Shown one piece after another: positions 1 to 9,802 of a stretch of 64,000 nucleotides of DNA. The translations under genes and the position numbers were made by a program. A model generated the notes under the pieces. That model did no database searches and was not told where the DNA came from. It worked only from the letters and a program-made list of their open reading frames with translations. Source of the stretch: Skeletonema tropicum (taxonomy: Eukaryota; Bacillariophyta; Thalassiosirophyceae; Thalassiosirales; Thalassiosiraceae); contig CM074133.1 of NCBI GenBank assembly GCA_037178625.1, forward strand, positions 2,232,001 to 2,296,000, read 5' to 3'. The first letter of the stretch is position 1, and each line of letters begins with the position of its first letter.

Positions 1-309
1 ATTTACCGACTTCCTTCTGAGGGACTTTGACCGAGTGCTATTGATGTAACTTGTTTTTCCTTCGATTTTTTTGTCGTAAAACTGACCATCCTCGTTCGTA
101 TCTCTGCTGCTCTTCTTTCTACTTTCAGTGCTGAGTGACATAATAAGTATCCTTAAATCTAGAATCCTATTACTTTTGAACAATGGTGACTTCATTTTCA
201 ATATACATATGTAACTCTATTCAATCGTTTCATCTTCATCTTGTTCTCTATATTTTAAGTCATCCACGACAGTTGTTGCCTTCGCAGATCGCAGCCAGCG
301 CACTATTGG
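1..309. other. Intergenic stretch, nothing recognised
   Basis: AT-rich sequence with no open reading frame or RNA gene that I can support. It lies downstream of the 3' end of the methyltransferase gene, so part of it is probably that gene's 3' untranslated region. Confidence 0.5.
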
Positions 310-1353
310 CTACTTCTTGACAAGCCGCACCTCTAACAAGTCTCGAATGTTGGCATTACCAGTGTCATAAGACTGGACAGTCCTCACGACAAGACGTAAC
401 CCAGGAGAGAGACTACTTTCCGACACTTTGTCAGCGGCTTGCGAGAAAGCATCCGCGCCTCCACCTACTCCAAAGTAAAACCTTTTCGTAGCAACCAGTC
501 CGACTCCGATGTCAACTTTTAGATGCTGGAACATCAAGAAAGCAGTGTCCTGGCAAGATTCAGTTGTGTAGGTGGTCTCTGATGCAAGAATGACATCAAA
601 TCGTTCATGTACCACTCGCTTCTCTGGAAGCAATACTTCATTGTTACTTAGTTTGTGTGACAGTCCCATCCAGTCTCCACCCGCGTAAATGGATTGCTTT
701 GTCAAAACATGTAACGTATTATCAGCAGCTGAATCACTGTCTTGTTCACGGTATAAGCTACAACATACATTCAGGACAGCATTCGGTATTGTCACATCAA
801 ATAGAACGAAGTCATTGAAGTCGCTAAACACAGCCACTGAATCTGTGTGCCTTCGAACGCTCTCACGCAAGAGCAAGCAAGCTGGAAGGCCATGGCCACA
901 ACCTAATTCAAACGCTGAGCCACCATTCTCGATCGATCTTTTGACAGCTTTTGTTACATGCTGAAAGTCAGAAGAAGGAGATATTGTTTCATCTATGATA
1001 TGGGCAAGGAATCGGCATAAGTCTAGAGAGCACTCCCACACTTTCAGTCCGCCTTCATAGACACCCGGTATTAAATCTGTATTCTTTTCTGATAATGATG
1101 TTGTATGCTGCGGCAACAAGTATTGTAGGCCATCAATCGAACTTGAATGCAACTCTACTTGCTCGGGAACACAAGATGTAACCTTATCAGTTGTGATTGA
1201 CGATGCATCCAGCAGTTTGCAAGATTTTGCACTTGATATGGCTCGTTCCGTCATGTTGGCAATCATTCTATCAGCCTCTGCTTTCTTATTATTCTCAGAA
1301 TCGTCGACGTGATCTGCACCGTCGGTGGATGAAGCGAAGTCAAACTTGAACAT
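310..1353 (-). CDS. METTL18/HPM1-like histidine protein methyltransferase
   Basis: Putative SAM-dependent methyltransferase of the METTL18/Hpm1 family, which methylates a histidine of ribosomal protein uL3 in yeast and animals. The 347-residue product has the family's GGLKVWE segment (about residues 101-107) and the SAM-binding motif ELGCGHGLPA (149-158). Further on come an FDVTIPN segment and a post-motif DVILASETTY, all typical of the seven-beta-strand fold of this family. The frame is open to position 1500, but I chose the ATG at 1353 because MFKFDF matches the short hydrophobic start usual for METTL18 and the upstream residues look like untranslated leader. No intron is needed. Its start region faces the NDUFS7 gene, so the two are divergently transcribed with about 260 bp between start codons. 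Family assignment is firm; the exact substrate is inferred from homologues. Confidence 0.85.
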   Translation of the reverse strand: MFKFDFASSTDGADHVDDSENNKKAEADRMIANMTERAISSAKSCKLLDASSITTDKVTSCVPEQVELHSSSIDGLQYLLPQHTTSLSEKNTDLIPGVYEGGLKVWECSLDLCRFLAHIIDETISPSSDFQHVTKAVKRSIENGGSAFELGCGHGLPACLLLRESVRRHTDSVAVFSDFNDFVLFDVTIPNAVLNVCCSLYREQDSDSAADNTLHVLTKQSIYAGGDWMGLSHKLSNNEVLLPEKRVVHERFDVILASETTYTTESCQDTAFLMFQHLKVDIGVGLVATKRFYFGVGGGADAFSQAADKVSESSLSPGLRLVVRTVQSYDTGNANIRDLLEVRLVKK

Positions 1354-1610
1354 TTTGAAACTTTTTGCGCAGAATGAATTTTGCTGGTCAAAGGCATCAA
1401 ACGAAGAATTAAAGGATACTGCTTGCACGATTCCAACCGAGTGGATGGCGTAGTGCTCTTCGTTCAGAACTACAACACTACACTCTACAAAGACTCTCAA
1501 CCTACAACCATCAACATTATTATTATTAGCGGTGATTTTTGGCGCGAAGAAGAGAAAGGAGAGAATCTGCCGATTGCCACCTCCTCAAAATCCCCGCTGA
1601 TTTAATAACC

Positions 1611-2404
1611 ATGATGTCCTCCACCCTCCTCCGTCTTGGCAGCGCCGCTGCCAAAAGGAGCGCCTTCTCATGTAATACTTCAGCGAGTAACATCGCCTGT
1701 CGAGCCATGTCAGAGAAGGCATCTTCCACAACATCATCGGTAAGATAATGTGGCGCACACAAGACGGATGATAATTGGCGTTTCCGACAATATATTAAAC
1801 GTTTTTCTTTATTCTCTTAATTTTTCCTAACCATCTATTAATCTCTGCTCACTAACCAACTGCAATTTATTAGCTATCCCGCCTTGATGGGGTCGACGAG
1901 CTCCTAACAGGCACGGGAGGCGTGCCAACCTCCAACGGAGTGGAATACACCGTCTCAAAAGTTGACGACCTCGTCAACTGGGCACGCAAGGGTTCCCTCT
2001 GGCCCATGACATTCGGCCTCGCATGCTGCGCAGTTGAAATGATGCACGCCGCTGCATCCCGATATGATATGGAGCGATTTGGCATGGTGTTCCGTGCCAG
2101 TCCTCGTCAGAGTGATGTCATGATTGTGGCTGGGACGTTGACGAATAAGATGGCACCTGCGTTGAGGAAGGTGTATGATCAAATGCCCGAGCCTAGATGG
2201 GTTGTTAGTATGGGAAGTTGTGCCAATGGTGGAGGGTATTATCACTATTCTTATTCAGTGGTGAGGGGATGTGATAGGATTGTGCCTGTGGATATTTACG
2301 TGCCGGGTTGTCCACCTACTGCTGAGGCATTGTTGTATGGTTTGTTGCAGTTGCAAAAGAAGATTAAGGGGAACAAGAGTTTGTTACTCAAACTTAGAAA
2401 GTGA
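1611..2404 (+). CDS. NDUFS7: NADH dehydrogenase (complex I) PSST/NuoB subunit, mitochondrial
   Basis: Complex I subunit that holds iron-sulfur cluster N2, the last electron carrier before ubiquinone, in the mitochondrial inner membrane. There are two exons: 1611-1739 and 1874-2404. The intron starts GTAAGA and ends TTAG, and it joins in phase 0 to give 219 residues, close to the usual ~210. Exon 1 encodes a serine/alanine/arginine-rich presequence beginning [10 protein letters not shown], typical of mitochondrial import. Exon 2 carries the tandem cysteines LACCAVEMM (Cys94-95), GSCANGGG (Cys159) and YVPGCPPT (Cys189), the four expected N2 ligands. The ATG at 1611 was preferred to an in-frame one at 1539 because the latter adds an arginine/glutamate-rich head. 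Identification is very secure. Confidence 0.96.
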
Positions 2405-2591
2405 GCACATAGGATTAAAGTTGGGAATGTATTTTGTATTATTAACTGAGGTTTGTATGGAGGATACCTTGAAATAGATGGGAGGGGAATTCAAATTAAT
2501 GGTAACAGAGAAACTTATCATTGGAGGATTGATTGTTTCAAATGTTTACGAAAACATCATTATGTTACATCATGTCTAAAGTAAGAAGTTA

Positions 2592-4178
2592 TCATCTAAT
2601 CATTCTGGAGTTTCTCCACACATTGTTGAACTCTCGCTCTTCTTGTTCAGAGCTATCATTATTGCCTTCAGGTAGCTCTACTGCCCCAATATTGTACAAC
2701 AGGGCCTCTCTCCACTGCGAATGGCCGGTCACCACCATTGCAGACTCTTCCACGTATAAATCAGTGCGTCGACGTACATTTCGTGTGTGGTCGCGATTAT
2801 CTTCATCAGGTTCATCACTGTCGCTGTCGTCAACATTCACCCAGCGAGTTCCATTCCTTGTTCTTCTGAGGCGTCTGCGTGAAGTCATGGGAGAACTCAC
2901 GCTTCCTCGAGGAGCCAAGTCAAATGATGCATAGACGCCCCAGCAGCTTTCTAGGATAAAGCCCCAGTTTCCGTTTGGGCTTCTACGAACAACGTAAGTG
3001 GGCACATCCCTACCGCCAACAGTGATACGGATGTAAGCACCTTCAGGGCGTGCTGGAAGGTCTAAAGGTCGTTGTACAAACCTCCACTTCAATTCAATCC
3101 GAGGAGGAATCACATCCACTCCATCTCTATGAGCTGTTCTTTCCGAGAACACATCATAGAGAGGAACGCCGTTGTGAACCCGACACGGGGCAGTTTTGCC
3201 TTCAGGCTGGAGTTGCATGATACTGCCGTCGCGAAGAAAGACCAACTTGCGAGCCTGCTTGCCATTCCACCATGGATCCCATGAGGTCCAGTCGCTTCCT
3301 GCGCTCTCTTTGAATCGGAATGACCATATAGGACCTCCTTTTTGTGGAGATTCATCATAGCATAGCTCCTCAAGAGATACTTCATTCCTTGTAGCAGCAT
3401 CTACAACAGAAGTTTTATAGGCTTCCATCGCAATATTCTTTGTCAGATACGAGATACTCCTTTGTTCGGTTGCTTGAGTAAGTAGGAATCTAGCTCTAGA
3501 GCAGACATTTGCTTTTCTAGACCATAGGATACCGCAGTGATCACTCCAGCCAGCGTTGTTGCTAGATGCAGCAGAGCGTAACTTGCGGTTACATTCACGC
3601 ATGCGAAGGAGAGACTTGACATCGAGGAACTTGAAAACACTGCAAAGTGCGTCATCTGGAAGAAAGGTGGTCAAATAGTCAGTGTTGTCGATTGAAGTTG
3701 ACAAGGCTGATACTTTAGTACCATCTCTAATCAGTGCTTTGCCTTGGCTGCCAGGCACAATCCGAGCTCGTGGAATAGTGATCGACAATGGAACAAGAGG
3801 ATCGTTTACTGCTGGCTCCCAGTAGACTGAAGAAAGTCTACCTGCAGGCTTGACTTGATTTGATAGCTTCTGAAGGAGACCAGCGGCACCTCTGAGTAAG
3901 GCCTCATCATCATCAGCAGTGGACTCATGTCGTGGACTTGTTGGAAGATCAGCAAGCATCAATGTGTCAGAAGTTGTCGCTACAGTACCATTTCCAGATA
4001 AGATTTCCGCAGCTGAGCTATCTCCTGCTTCTGAGACTTCTGGGAGGCGGCAAAGAGAGCAGCAGTCGCACGTTACCGAGCAATTTGCTACATTTGGCAA
4101 CTGTTGTACGTCGAGATCGAAGTCGTCGAGGTTGCTGAAGCAGCTTGCTACGCTGCTTGTATCTGATTGAAGTGGCAT
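2592..4178 (-). CDS. F-box protein
   Basis: A 528-residue single-exon protein with an F-box-like motif at about residues 171-215 (FLPDDALCSVFKFLD, then a basic leucine-rich helix). This is the segment that docks onto Skp1 in SCF ubiquitin ligases. The first 170 residues are low-complexity and cysteine/serine-rich. After the F-box comes a tryptophan-rich region (SDWTSWDPWWNGKQ, about residue 300) and a basic/acidic stretch near residues 435-470 that could be nuclear targeting. No WD40, LRR or Kelch substrate-binding repeats are visible, so the target is unknown. It converges on NDUFS7 (187 bp between stop codons). Confidence 0.7.
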   Translation of the reverse strand: MPLQSDTSSVASCFSNLDDFDLDVQQLPNVANCSVTCDCCSLCRLPEVSEAGDSSAAEILSGNGTVATTSDTLMLADLPTSPRHESTADDDEALLRGAAGLLQKLSNQVKPAGRLSSVYWEPAVNDPLVPLSITIPRARIVPGSQGKALIRDGTKVSALSTSIDNTDYLTTFLPDDALCSVFKFLDVKSLLRMRECNRKLRSAASSNNAGWSDHCGILWSRKANVCSRARFLLTQATEQRSISYLTKNIAMEAYKTSVVDAATRNEVSLEELCYDESPQKGGPIWSFRFKESAGSDWTSWDPWWNGKQARKLVFLRDGSIMQLQPEGKTAPCRVHNGVPLYDVFSERTAHRDGVDVIPPRIELKWRFVQRPLDLPARPEGAYIRITVGGRDVPTYVVRRSPNGNWGFILESCWGVYASFDLAPRGSVSSPMTSRRRLRRTRNGTRWVNVDDSDSDEPDEDNRDHTRNVRRRTDLYVEESAMVVTGHSQWREALLYNIGAVELPEGNNDSSEQEEREFNNVWRNSRMIR

Positions 4179-5193
4179 CGTAGTGCGGGTTGGTTGATAT
4201 CCTCTCTATTGCTTCTTGTGTTGCTCTGGAGTTTGTTTGTGGCACTGAGGAAGGAATAATAATACTCCCACTAACTTTTCGATTGGAGAATGGACTATGG
4301 TAAGGTTGAGAGCTCTAGCTTCACACCTTTTCAGAGGTCTGAAATTGTACATATATAGAAATGAAGATGAATAAAGGACCGACGAGAACACAAAGAGTCA
4401 TGTTGCGAACTCATAAGTAAAGAGGAGTAAAGAGGAATCGCGGAGGAATTCATTTGAAGTCCGTTTTCCCATGTTCTGCGATGAATGGGGGTCAATAGGG
4501 ACACGTTATGAATTGTAGCAGACTCCACAACTGTTTAGAGCTTCTTAGAATAGCTTAAATTTGACGAAGGTTCCATAACGTTCACAATAGTTAGGGTTAA
4601 CTTGATCGCAAATGAGGGATAACCTTAGATAACTTGAATTTGAAAAGACGCATCATACCGACTTTTGAGTTTATCCCCAATGACACAGTACCATACGTAA
4701 TGATACTTAGGAGTATGAGTACCTAAGTACTATATTATGTGTAGATAGATAGATTATTTTAGTTGCTACTCCCACTGAATTGAGATATGTAACTCTCTCT
4801 CTCTCTAGCTAGGAGTGGTAGATAGATAGAAAGATTATTACTCATTTACTGAGGGGTAGTAAAGAATGGGAGACTAAGAATGATAAATTTGAGTACCTTA
4901 TGCAGCCAATCACGAGGCCGCTGCGAATGCATCCGGCTCTGAATCCCTAATTTTGTTAGACCTCTCTCTCTATAGAGGGGTAATTAAAAAAGACAGTTGT
5001 ACAATAGAGCATCTTTTACTCTCTAGTGAGTTTTGATGCAGAAATTTCTGTCTCATCCAAAATGAGGCTGAATGTCTGTCTCATCCATCGCCAGAAGCTG
5101 CCAGAGGCCGGCCGTAGTACCGCATGAAGCAGCTTTTATTACACACCTTTTTACTCTTTTTGAGATAGGAAGATGAGGCATAATTTTCTGTCT
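4179..5193. other. Intergenic region with short simple repeats
   Basis: About 1 kb between the F-box gene start and the LTR element. It contains short GATA/TAGATAGA and CT microsatellites (near 4742-4752 and 4795-4830) and three scattered copies of CTGTCTCATCC, near 5049, 5072 and 5188. No coding or RNA gene could be supported. The last CATCC is the target site used by the LTR element. Confidence 0.6.
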
Positions 5194-5198
5194 CATCC

Positions 5199-5319
5199 TG
5201 TTAGATTACACGTACGTAGATACAAGTAGAGTACGGAAATACTCTAATCATTATCTTTTATCTCCTATCTAATCTATCAATAGCATCGATTGGAAGTAGG
5301 GAGATCGAGGATACTAACA
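5199..5319 (+). repeat. Left (5') LTR, 121 bp
   Basis: Starts TGTTAG and ends CTAACA; identical to 6560-6680. It should contain promoter and polyadenylation functions, but no clear TATA box is seen. Confidence 0.92.
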
Positions 5320-5331
5320 GGTTATAGAGCC
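5320..5331 (+). promoter_or_regulatory. Putative tRNA primer-binding site of the LTR element
   Basis: GGTTATAGAGCC lies immediately after the left LTR. It resembles the TGGTATCAGAGC site complementary to initiator Met-tRNA used by many Copia elements, but matches only if small gaps are allowed. The position is more convincing than the match. Confidence 0.5.
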
Positions 5332-5347
5332 TATACAATCACCAACA

Positions 5348-6496
5348 ATGAAGTTCATTTATGCCATAATTCCATTTGTGAATTTGGCAACCAACGAATT
5401 TGTTGGCGGCGCAACTCATGCGCTATTAAACAAAATTGTCATTGCCACACCTCCACAAGGTACATGCCATGACAATATTATTAACGGAGCAACAACACTA
5501 CGTGTAGATTCACCAACATTTATCAGTGACACGCCTCCTACAAAGCAAACAACATCAATTAGGTACTTGCCAGTCGAGGACGCCGACGATGTGTACGCAG
5601 CCCATGATAACATGCTACACAACTTGGATACTCTTATTAACACCTTTGACGACTCTGAGCAATCTACTCAGTATGAACCATTTAATTATGAAGACAGTGA
5701 CGAGTATGAGGAATTACTAGAAACTCTTCCACAACTCCAACACGACCTGGAAACAGCGGGGAAGATTTTTTTAGCAGCAACTCAGCACAATCACAATGCA
5801 TTTGAGGTTGAGGACGAATACAATACTGATGAAGCATTTGAGGTTGAGGACGAATACAATACTGATGAAGAAGAGAGTTTCATGAAGCTTGAACCGAAGG
5901 TTGAGGACGAATACAATACTGATGAAGAAGAGAGTTCCATGAAGCTTGATCCGACTGAGGTTACAGCAGCGGATATAGTGCTGAATGATAGCGCGCAGAG
6001 GACTCGTATTGGAACTAACAAAATTGAAATTGAGCAGTGGAATTGTGTTGAAACTAAGACAACTGAAGTTGAGCAGAGGAAACGTATTGGAACTCAAACA
6101 ACCGATGTTAAGCAGCGGAACTGTATTGGAACTAAGACAACCGATGTTGAGCAGAGGAAATGTATTGGACCTAAGATGAACGATGTGGATCAGCAGAATA
6201 TTATTGGAACTAACTCTGGAGTGGATCAGCAGAATATTATTGGAACTAACTCTGGAGTGCAGGCAAAACCGTGGTCGTTTATGATTGACGAAGATTACCT
6301 AGTGGCTGATATTCCCGTTACCTTAATGCATTCAGGCGATCAAATGGGTCTGTATGGTAGCCAGTGGAATCCTGGGATCGACCGGGGTAACCCAGATGAT
6401 TCAGTTACAAAAACAACCCTTGATTACCCCAATGATGTTGGAGACAACTTGGTCACGTCACTCATTGTAAAGTGGACTTCCTTTGTCCTTTATTGA
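5348..6496 (+). CDS. Repetitive acidic protein of the small LTR element, unknown function
   Basis: A 382-residue ORF filling almost the whole interior of the LTR element. It has no recognisable gag zinc knuckle, protease, integrase, RT or RNase H motif. The start MKFIYAIIPFVNLATNE is hydrophobic and could be a weak signal sequence. The middle has three near-identical acidic repeats built on VEDEYNTDE (about residues 155-205). Then come about six 13-15-residue repeats of the form T-T-x-V-E-Q-R-x-C-I-G, and two copies of DQQNIIGTNSGV. The C-terminal 80 residues are non-repetitive. It may be a highly diverged structural (gag-like) protein or a captured host fragment; I cannot tell which. The unbroken frame over 1.1 kb argues that it is, or recently was, translated. 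Confidence 0.6.
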   Translation: MKFIYAIIPFVNLATNEFVGGATHALLNKIVIATPPQGTCHDNIINGATTLRVDSPTFISDTPPTKQTTSIRYLPVEDADDVYAAHDNMLHNLDTLINTFDDSEQSTQYEPFNYEDSDEYEELLETLPQLQHDLETAGKIFLAATQHNHNAFEVEDEYNTDEAFEVEDEYNTDEEESFMKLEPKVEDEYNTDEEESSMKLDPTEVTAADIVLNDSAQRTRIGTNKIEIEQWNCVETKTTEVEQRKRIGTQTTDVKQRNCIGTKTTDVEQRKCIGPKMNDVDQQNIIGTNSGVDQQNIIGTNSGVQAKPWSFMIDEDYLVADIPVTLMHSGDQMGLYGSQWNPGIDRGNPDDSVTKTTLDYPNDVGDNLVTSLIVKWTSFVLY

Positions 6497-6550
6497 AAGG
6501 ATAGAGATGCTATTTGGTACAATCCGATATCGACTACGTGATATCGAATT

Positions 6551-6559
6551 GTGGGGGGG
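6551..6559 (+). promoter_or_regulatory. Polypurine tract of the LTR element
   Basis: GTGGGGGGG sits directly against the first base of the right LTR, the position expected for the plus-strand primer in reverse transcription. Confidence 0.65.
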
Positions 6560-6680
6560 TGTTAGATTACACGTACGTAGATACAAGTAGAGTACGGAAA
6601 TACTCTAATCATTATCTTTTATCTCCTATCTAATCTATCAATAGCATCGATTGGAAGTAGGGAGATCGAGGATACTAACA
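6560..6680 (+). repeat. Right (3') LTR, 121 bp
   Basis: Identical to the left LTR at 5199-5319 and followed directly by the CATCC target duplication. Confidence 0.92.
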
Positions 6681-6853
6681 CATCCACAATAGAGGGCCCC
6701 AGTCTATCTCTAGAGAGGGATATGTTGTAGAGACCACAGATCGAATACGTTAAGTGTACCCAATGGCTGAAAGTTCATAAGTAGAGGAAAGGAGAGGGGT
6801 GGATCTATCGAAAACAATTGGCATTTCCATTCTTTGGTAAATTATATAATTCT

Positions 6854-9389
6854 CTAGTAGTCAAATCCTATGGGCTTGGAACTTCTTTTGAATGTGTTGC
6901 CGTCTCCATCACCGTTAGATGTTACTCCTAGAAACTTTGCCTTTATGGCATCGGCTACGACTAAACCATCCACTGCAGCTGATACAATACCACCTGCAAA
7001 ACCGGCGCCTTCCCCCGCAGGATACAAATTATCGACACCGCCAGCTTGCAAGGTTGTTTGATTTCTCACTAGGCGCAAAGGACTAGAGGTTCTTGTTTCA
7101 ACTCCATGCAAGAGAGCATCCTCAAAGAGAAATCCTGGCATTTGCTTTTCAAAGTGCTCAGTTATTGCATAGGAAAGGGCGTTGTACAAGGGCTTGGGGT
7201 AAATTTCATGCAAAGGTGCAGAGACAGCTCCAAGGCGATATGATGACGCTGGAATAGAAGAAGACACCACACCATTCACATAGTCGGTCAATCGTTGGAC
7301 TGGAACAGTCATATTCATTCCTCCTAGCTTGTACGCTTTCCGTTCTATGTCACGCTGAAATTCTAGCCCAGCAAGACATCCATGAGAACGATACTTTTCC
7401 AAGATTGGGTCATCTTCCGAAACAGTTACAACTAAGGCAGAGTTCGCCCAAAGACTGTCTCTATTGCTAAAGCTCATTCCATTAATACAAAGCTCTCCTT
7501 CTTCAGTTGATGATGGCACAATTTGTCCACCAGGACACATGCAGAAACTGTAAGCTCCTCGATTCCGCTCCCCATCAAATGCCTTGTCCGTTGCAAGTCG
7601 ATAAGAAGCAACCGGCAAAGTGCCTTGGTGCGACTCCTCAGTACCCTCAGAACGCTTTTCAAAATACTCTGTATTGACTATATCTGTTGATGGCCGCTTA
7701 GTGAACTGTAGCATAATGCGCAAGAATAATAGTCACATCACTCAAAATTAGGCGCACGGGTCTGATTAGTAGTGACTGCCACAAGCAAATAAATTGACTT
7801 ACAACTCTTCCACCCCAATCACTTCCATACTGAATCTCATTTATCAGCCGCTGTGGGTGTTCTATTCGAAATCCAACTGCGAATCCTTTTGGTTCCAGCT
7901 CAACTCCAGATTTGTGTAGCTCTTCATATACATCTCTTGCTGAAAAATGAAATGAACATCTCTTGTTAGAAACAATACACTCTTCTATGACACGTTGAAT
8001 ACAACTACAACTTACCTGAGTGGCCAGTAGCCAAAACCACAGCGTCTCCATAATACGTCTTGGAAGATTCATGCTCGCGTGCCTCTGAATCCATGGGCTT
8101 GGATTTGTTGCGTTCATTTACTTCGACACACTCTGCTTCAACACCTCTGATTTTACCATCCTCAATAAGATATCTTGACGCCTTCGTCCCAAAATGTATT
8201 TCACCACCCAGTTCTCTCAGATCCTCTCTCATGTTTCGTAGCAACCGCACCAGGTTATCTGTACCTAAATGTGGTGCACCCTCGACTAAGATACGCTCTG
8301 GTGCCCCATACTTTACAAGCGTTTCCAATACATAACGCACCGAGCCTGGATAGGAATAATATTGCAAACAGTTGTTTGTAAGTATGAAATGTCTTGAGCA
8401 AATACTAAAAATACGCATCATAAACAGATCATTGCACTTTTGTACTAACCCGAATTCCTTCCAATCCGTGTAGTAAGTTTCCCATCGCTCCACGTGCCAG
8501 CACCTCCTTCTCCAAACGAGAAGTTGCTTTCCGGATCAACACATCTCCTGTGCATCAGAGCACCAATACTCTTCCCTCGAGCCTCTACTGGCTGACCTCT
8601 TTCCAACAAAATCGGCGTGCAAGAACCAGATAATGCTAGAGATAAGGCACAAAACAAACCTGCTGGTCCAGCTCCAACTATAATAATTCTTGGTTTTGCT
8701 TTTGAGTCTTCTGCGTTTGCAATACTGTCATTTTGACCTTGTAACTTCTTGTCATCAAGTATCTCCATTCTGCCTGGTTGTTGAGTCAAACCCAAGTTTC
8801 TAGCTGCTTGTCTTGTCAAATCAATATCAATCACGTACGTGTATTTTGGATCCGAGCCCTTTCGTCTCCTTGCATCCAAAGAACGACGAACTACTCGGGC
8901 ATCCTTCAATATAAGTGGCAGGCCATCAGTAGCTTCCTCTGATGATTTGATTCGAAGACGTGATAATAGTGAATTTATTACTGGCTGCGTCAAATAAGAG
9001 CGCTCTGATGGTATGTTGGATTCATTTTGTCTATCCTTTCGTTTATCAATATTTAGTAATGGGCCCAGATCATCAGGATACACATCAATTCCGTAACATC
9101 TCCAGGTTATTACCTCATTTGGATTTTTCAACTCTTTCCCAGCACCGACTTCACGTCTACGCTTCTTCTTTTTATTGTATTGTTTATTGCTGCGTCGCAT
9201 ATTCTTTGGCTTTGACTCATTGATTTGTGTGCTGGAAAAAAGTATGGATGATGATGGTTGTTGTATTCTTCTGGGATGAATTATTGATGGTTGCAGTATA
9301 TGTCTCCGCGTAGATACTATGAAAGGATTCTGCTGAAATCCTCCCACAGAGCAGATCTTTAGCAGGAAAGCTGCTGCTATCACCTTCAT
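6854..9389 (-). CDS. FAD-dependent oxidoreductase (COG2509-type), probably plastid
   Basis: There are four exons on the minus strand: 9389-8450, 8345-8016, 7939-7803 and 7705-6854. All introns begin GT and end AG, and all phases fit, giving 752 residues. The N-terminus (MKVIAAAFLLKICSVGG then FQQNP) looks like a signal peptide followed by a phenylalanine, as in diatom plastid presequences. The dinucleotide-binding motif IIIVGAGPAGLF is at about residues 235-246, followed by the family's SFGEGGAGTWSDGKLTT segment. The last exon carries a second flavin-binding segment (LYPAGEGAGFAGGI). Plant homologues of this uncharacterised family are plastid proteins; the substrate is unknown. The 3' end lies about 170 bp from the LTR element. 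Confidence 0.88.
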
Positions 9390-9800
9390 TGCTGACGATG
9401 GTCTTGCTTTTATTGATAGCAGCTATCGTTGCAACTAACTGCTACTCATCCACGATGACTTTACGCACTTGATGGTGATGGATTTTTTACTTTTTTGATG
9501 TTGCGCGCAGGGAAGTTGTGTGTTGCGCGCGCGCAGGAAGGACGGCTGGTCGGTCCTGCATGTACCTATCCCAATGCTGTCCGTTTCTTGGACTCTTTCT
9601 GTCCTTATTTCTCTACCCTTTTCTTTTATTCGCGACTGCACTTGGCTTGGGATTTCTTGCGACAGTGGCATATCATTTTTGCCGTTCCAACTCGTCATCA
9701 TTCTCATCATTGGAGGGTTCCCGTGATTGGAGTTACTACATTTTCCAGAACAAATGTTTTTGCCCGCGCGAGTGGCGTTTTCGTCATACTACCCGTCGTT
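9390..9800. other. Upstream region of the oxidoreductase gene
   Basis: Leader and promoter region of the minus-strand oxidoreductase, ending in the 69-bp repeat described separately. Several overlapping short open frames occur on both strands, but none has a recognisable product. There is a GC-rich CGCGCGCGC patch near 9525-9535. Confidence 0.5.
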
Positions 9801-9802
9801 TA
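9734..9802 (+). repeat. 69-bp repeat, inverted copy at 38641-38709
   Basis: This 69-bp segment is identical, in reverse complement, to 38641-38709. Here it runs directly into the 1.4-kb repeat that begins at 9801; at the other site it ends exactly at the target duplication of element A. No gene function is evident. Confidence 0.85.

Larger units (their letters stand above)
5199..6680 (+). mobile_element. Small intact LTR retrotransposon, non-autonomous
   Basis: Two 121-bp direct repeats (5199-5319 and 6560-6680) are identical base for base. Each starts TGTTAG and ends CTAACA, a perfect 6-bp inverted terminus of the canonical TG...CA type. The element is bounded by a 5-bp target duplication CATCC (5194-5198 and 6681-6685). 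Directly after the left LTR lies GGTTATAGAGCC, resembling the initiator-tRNA-type primer site of Copia elements. Directly before the right LTR lies a G-run (GTGGGGGGG) acting as polypurine tract. The internal 1.24 kb holds a single ORF and no reverse transcriptase or integrase, so mobility must depend on another element. Identical LTRs imply a very recent insertion. Confidence 0.9.
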
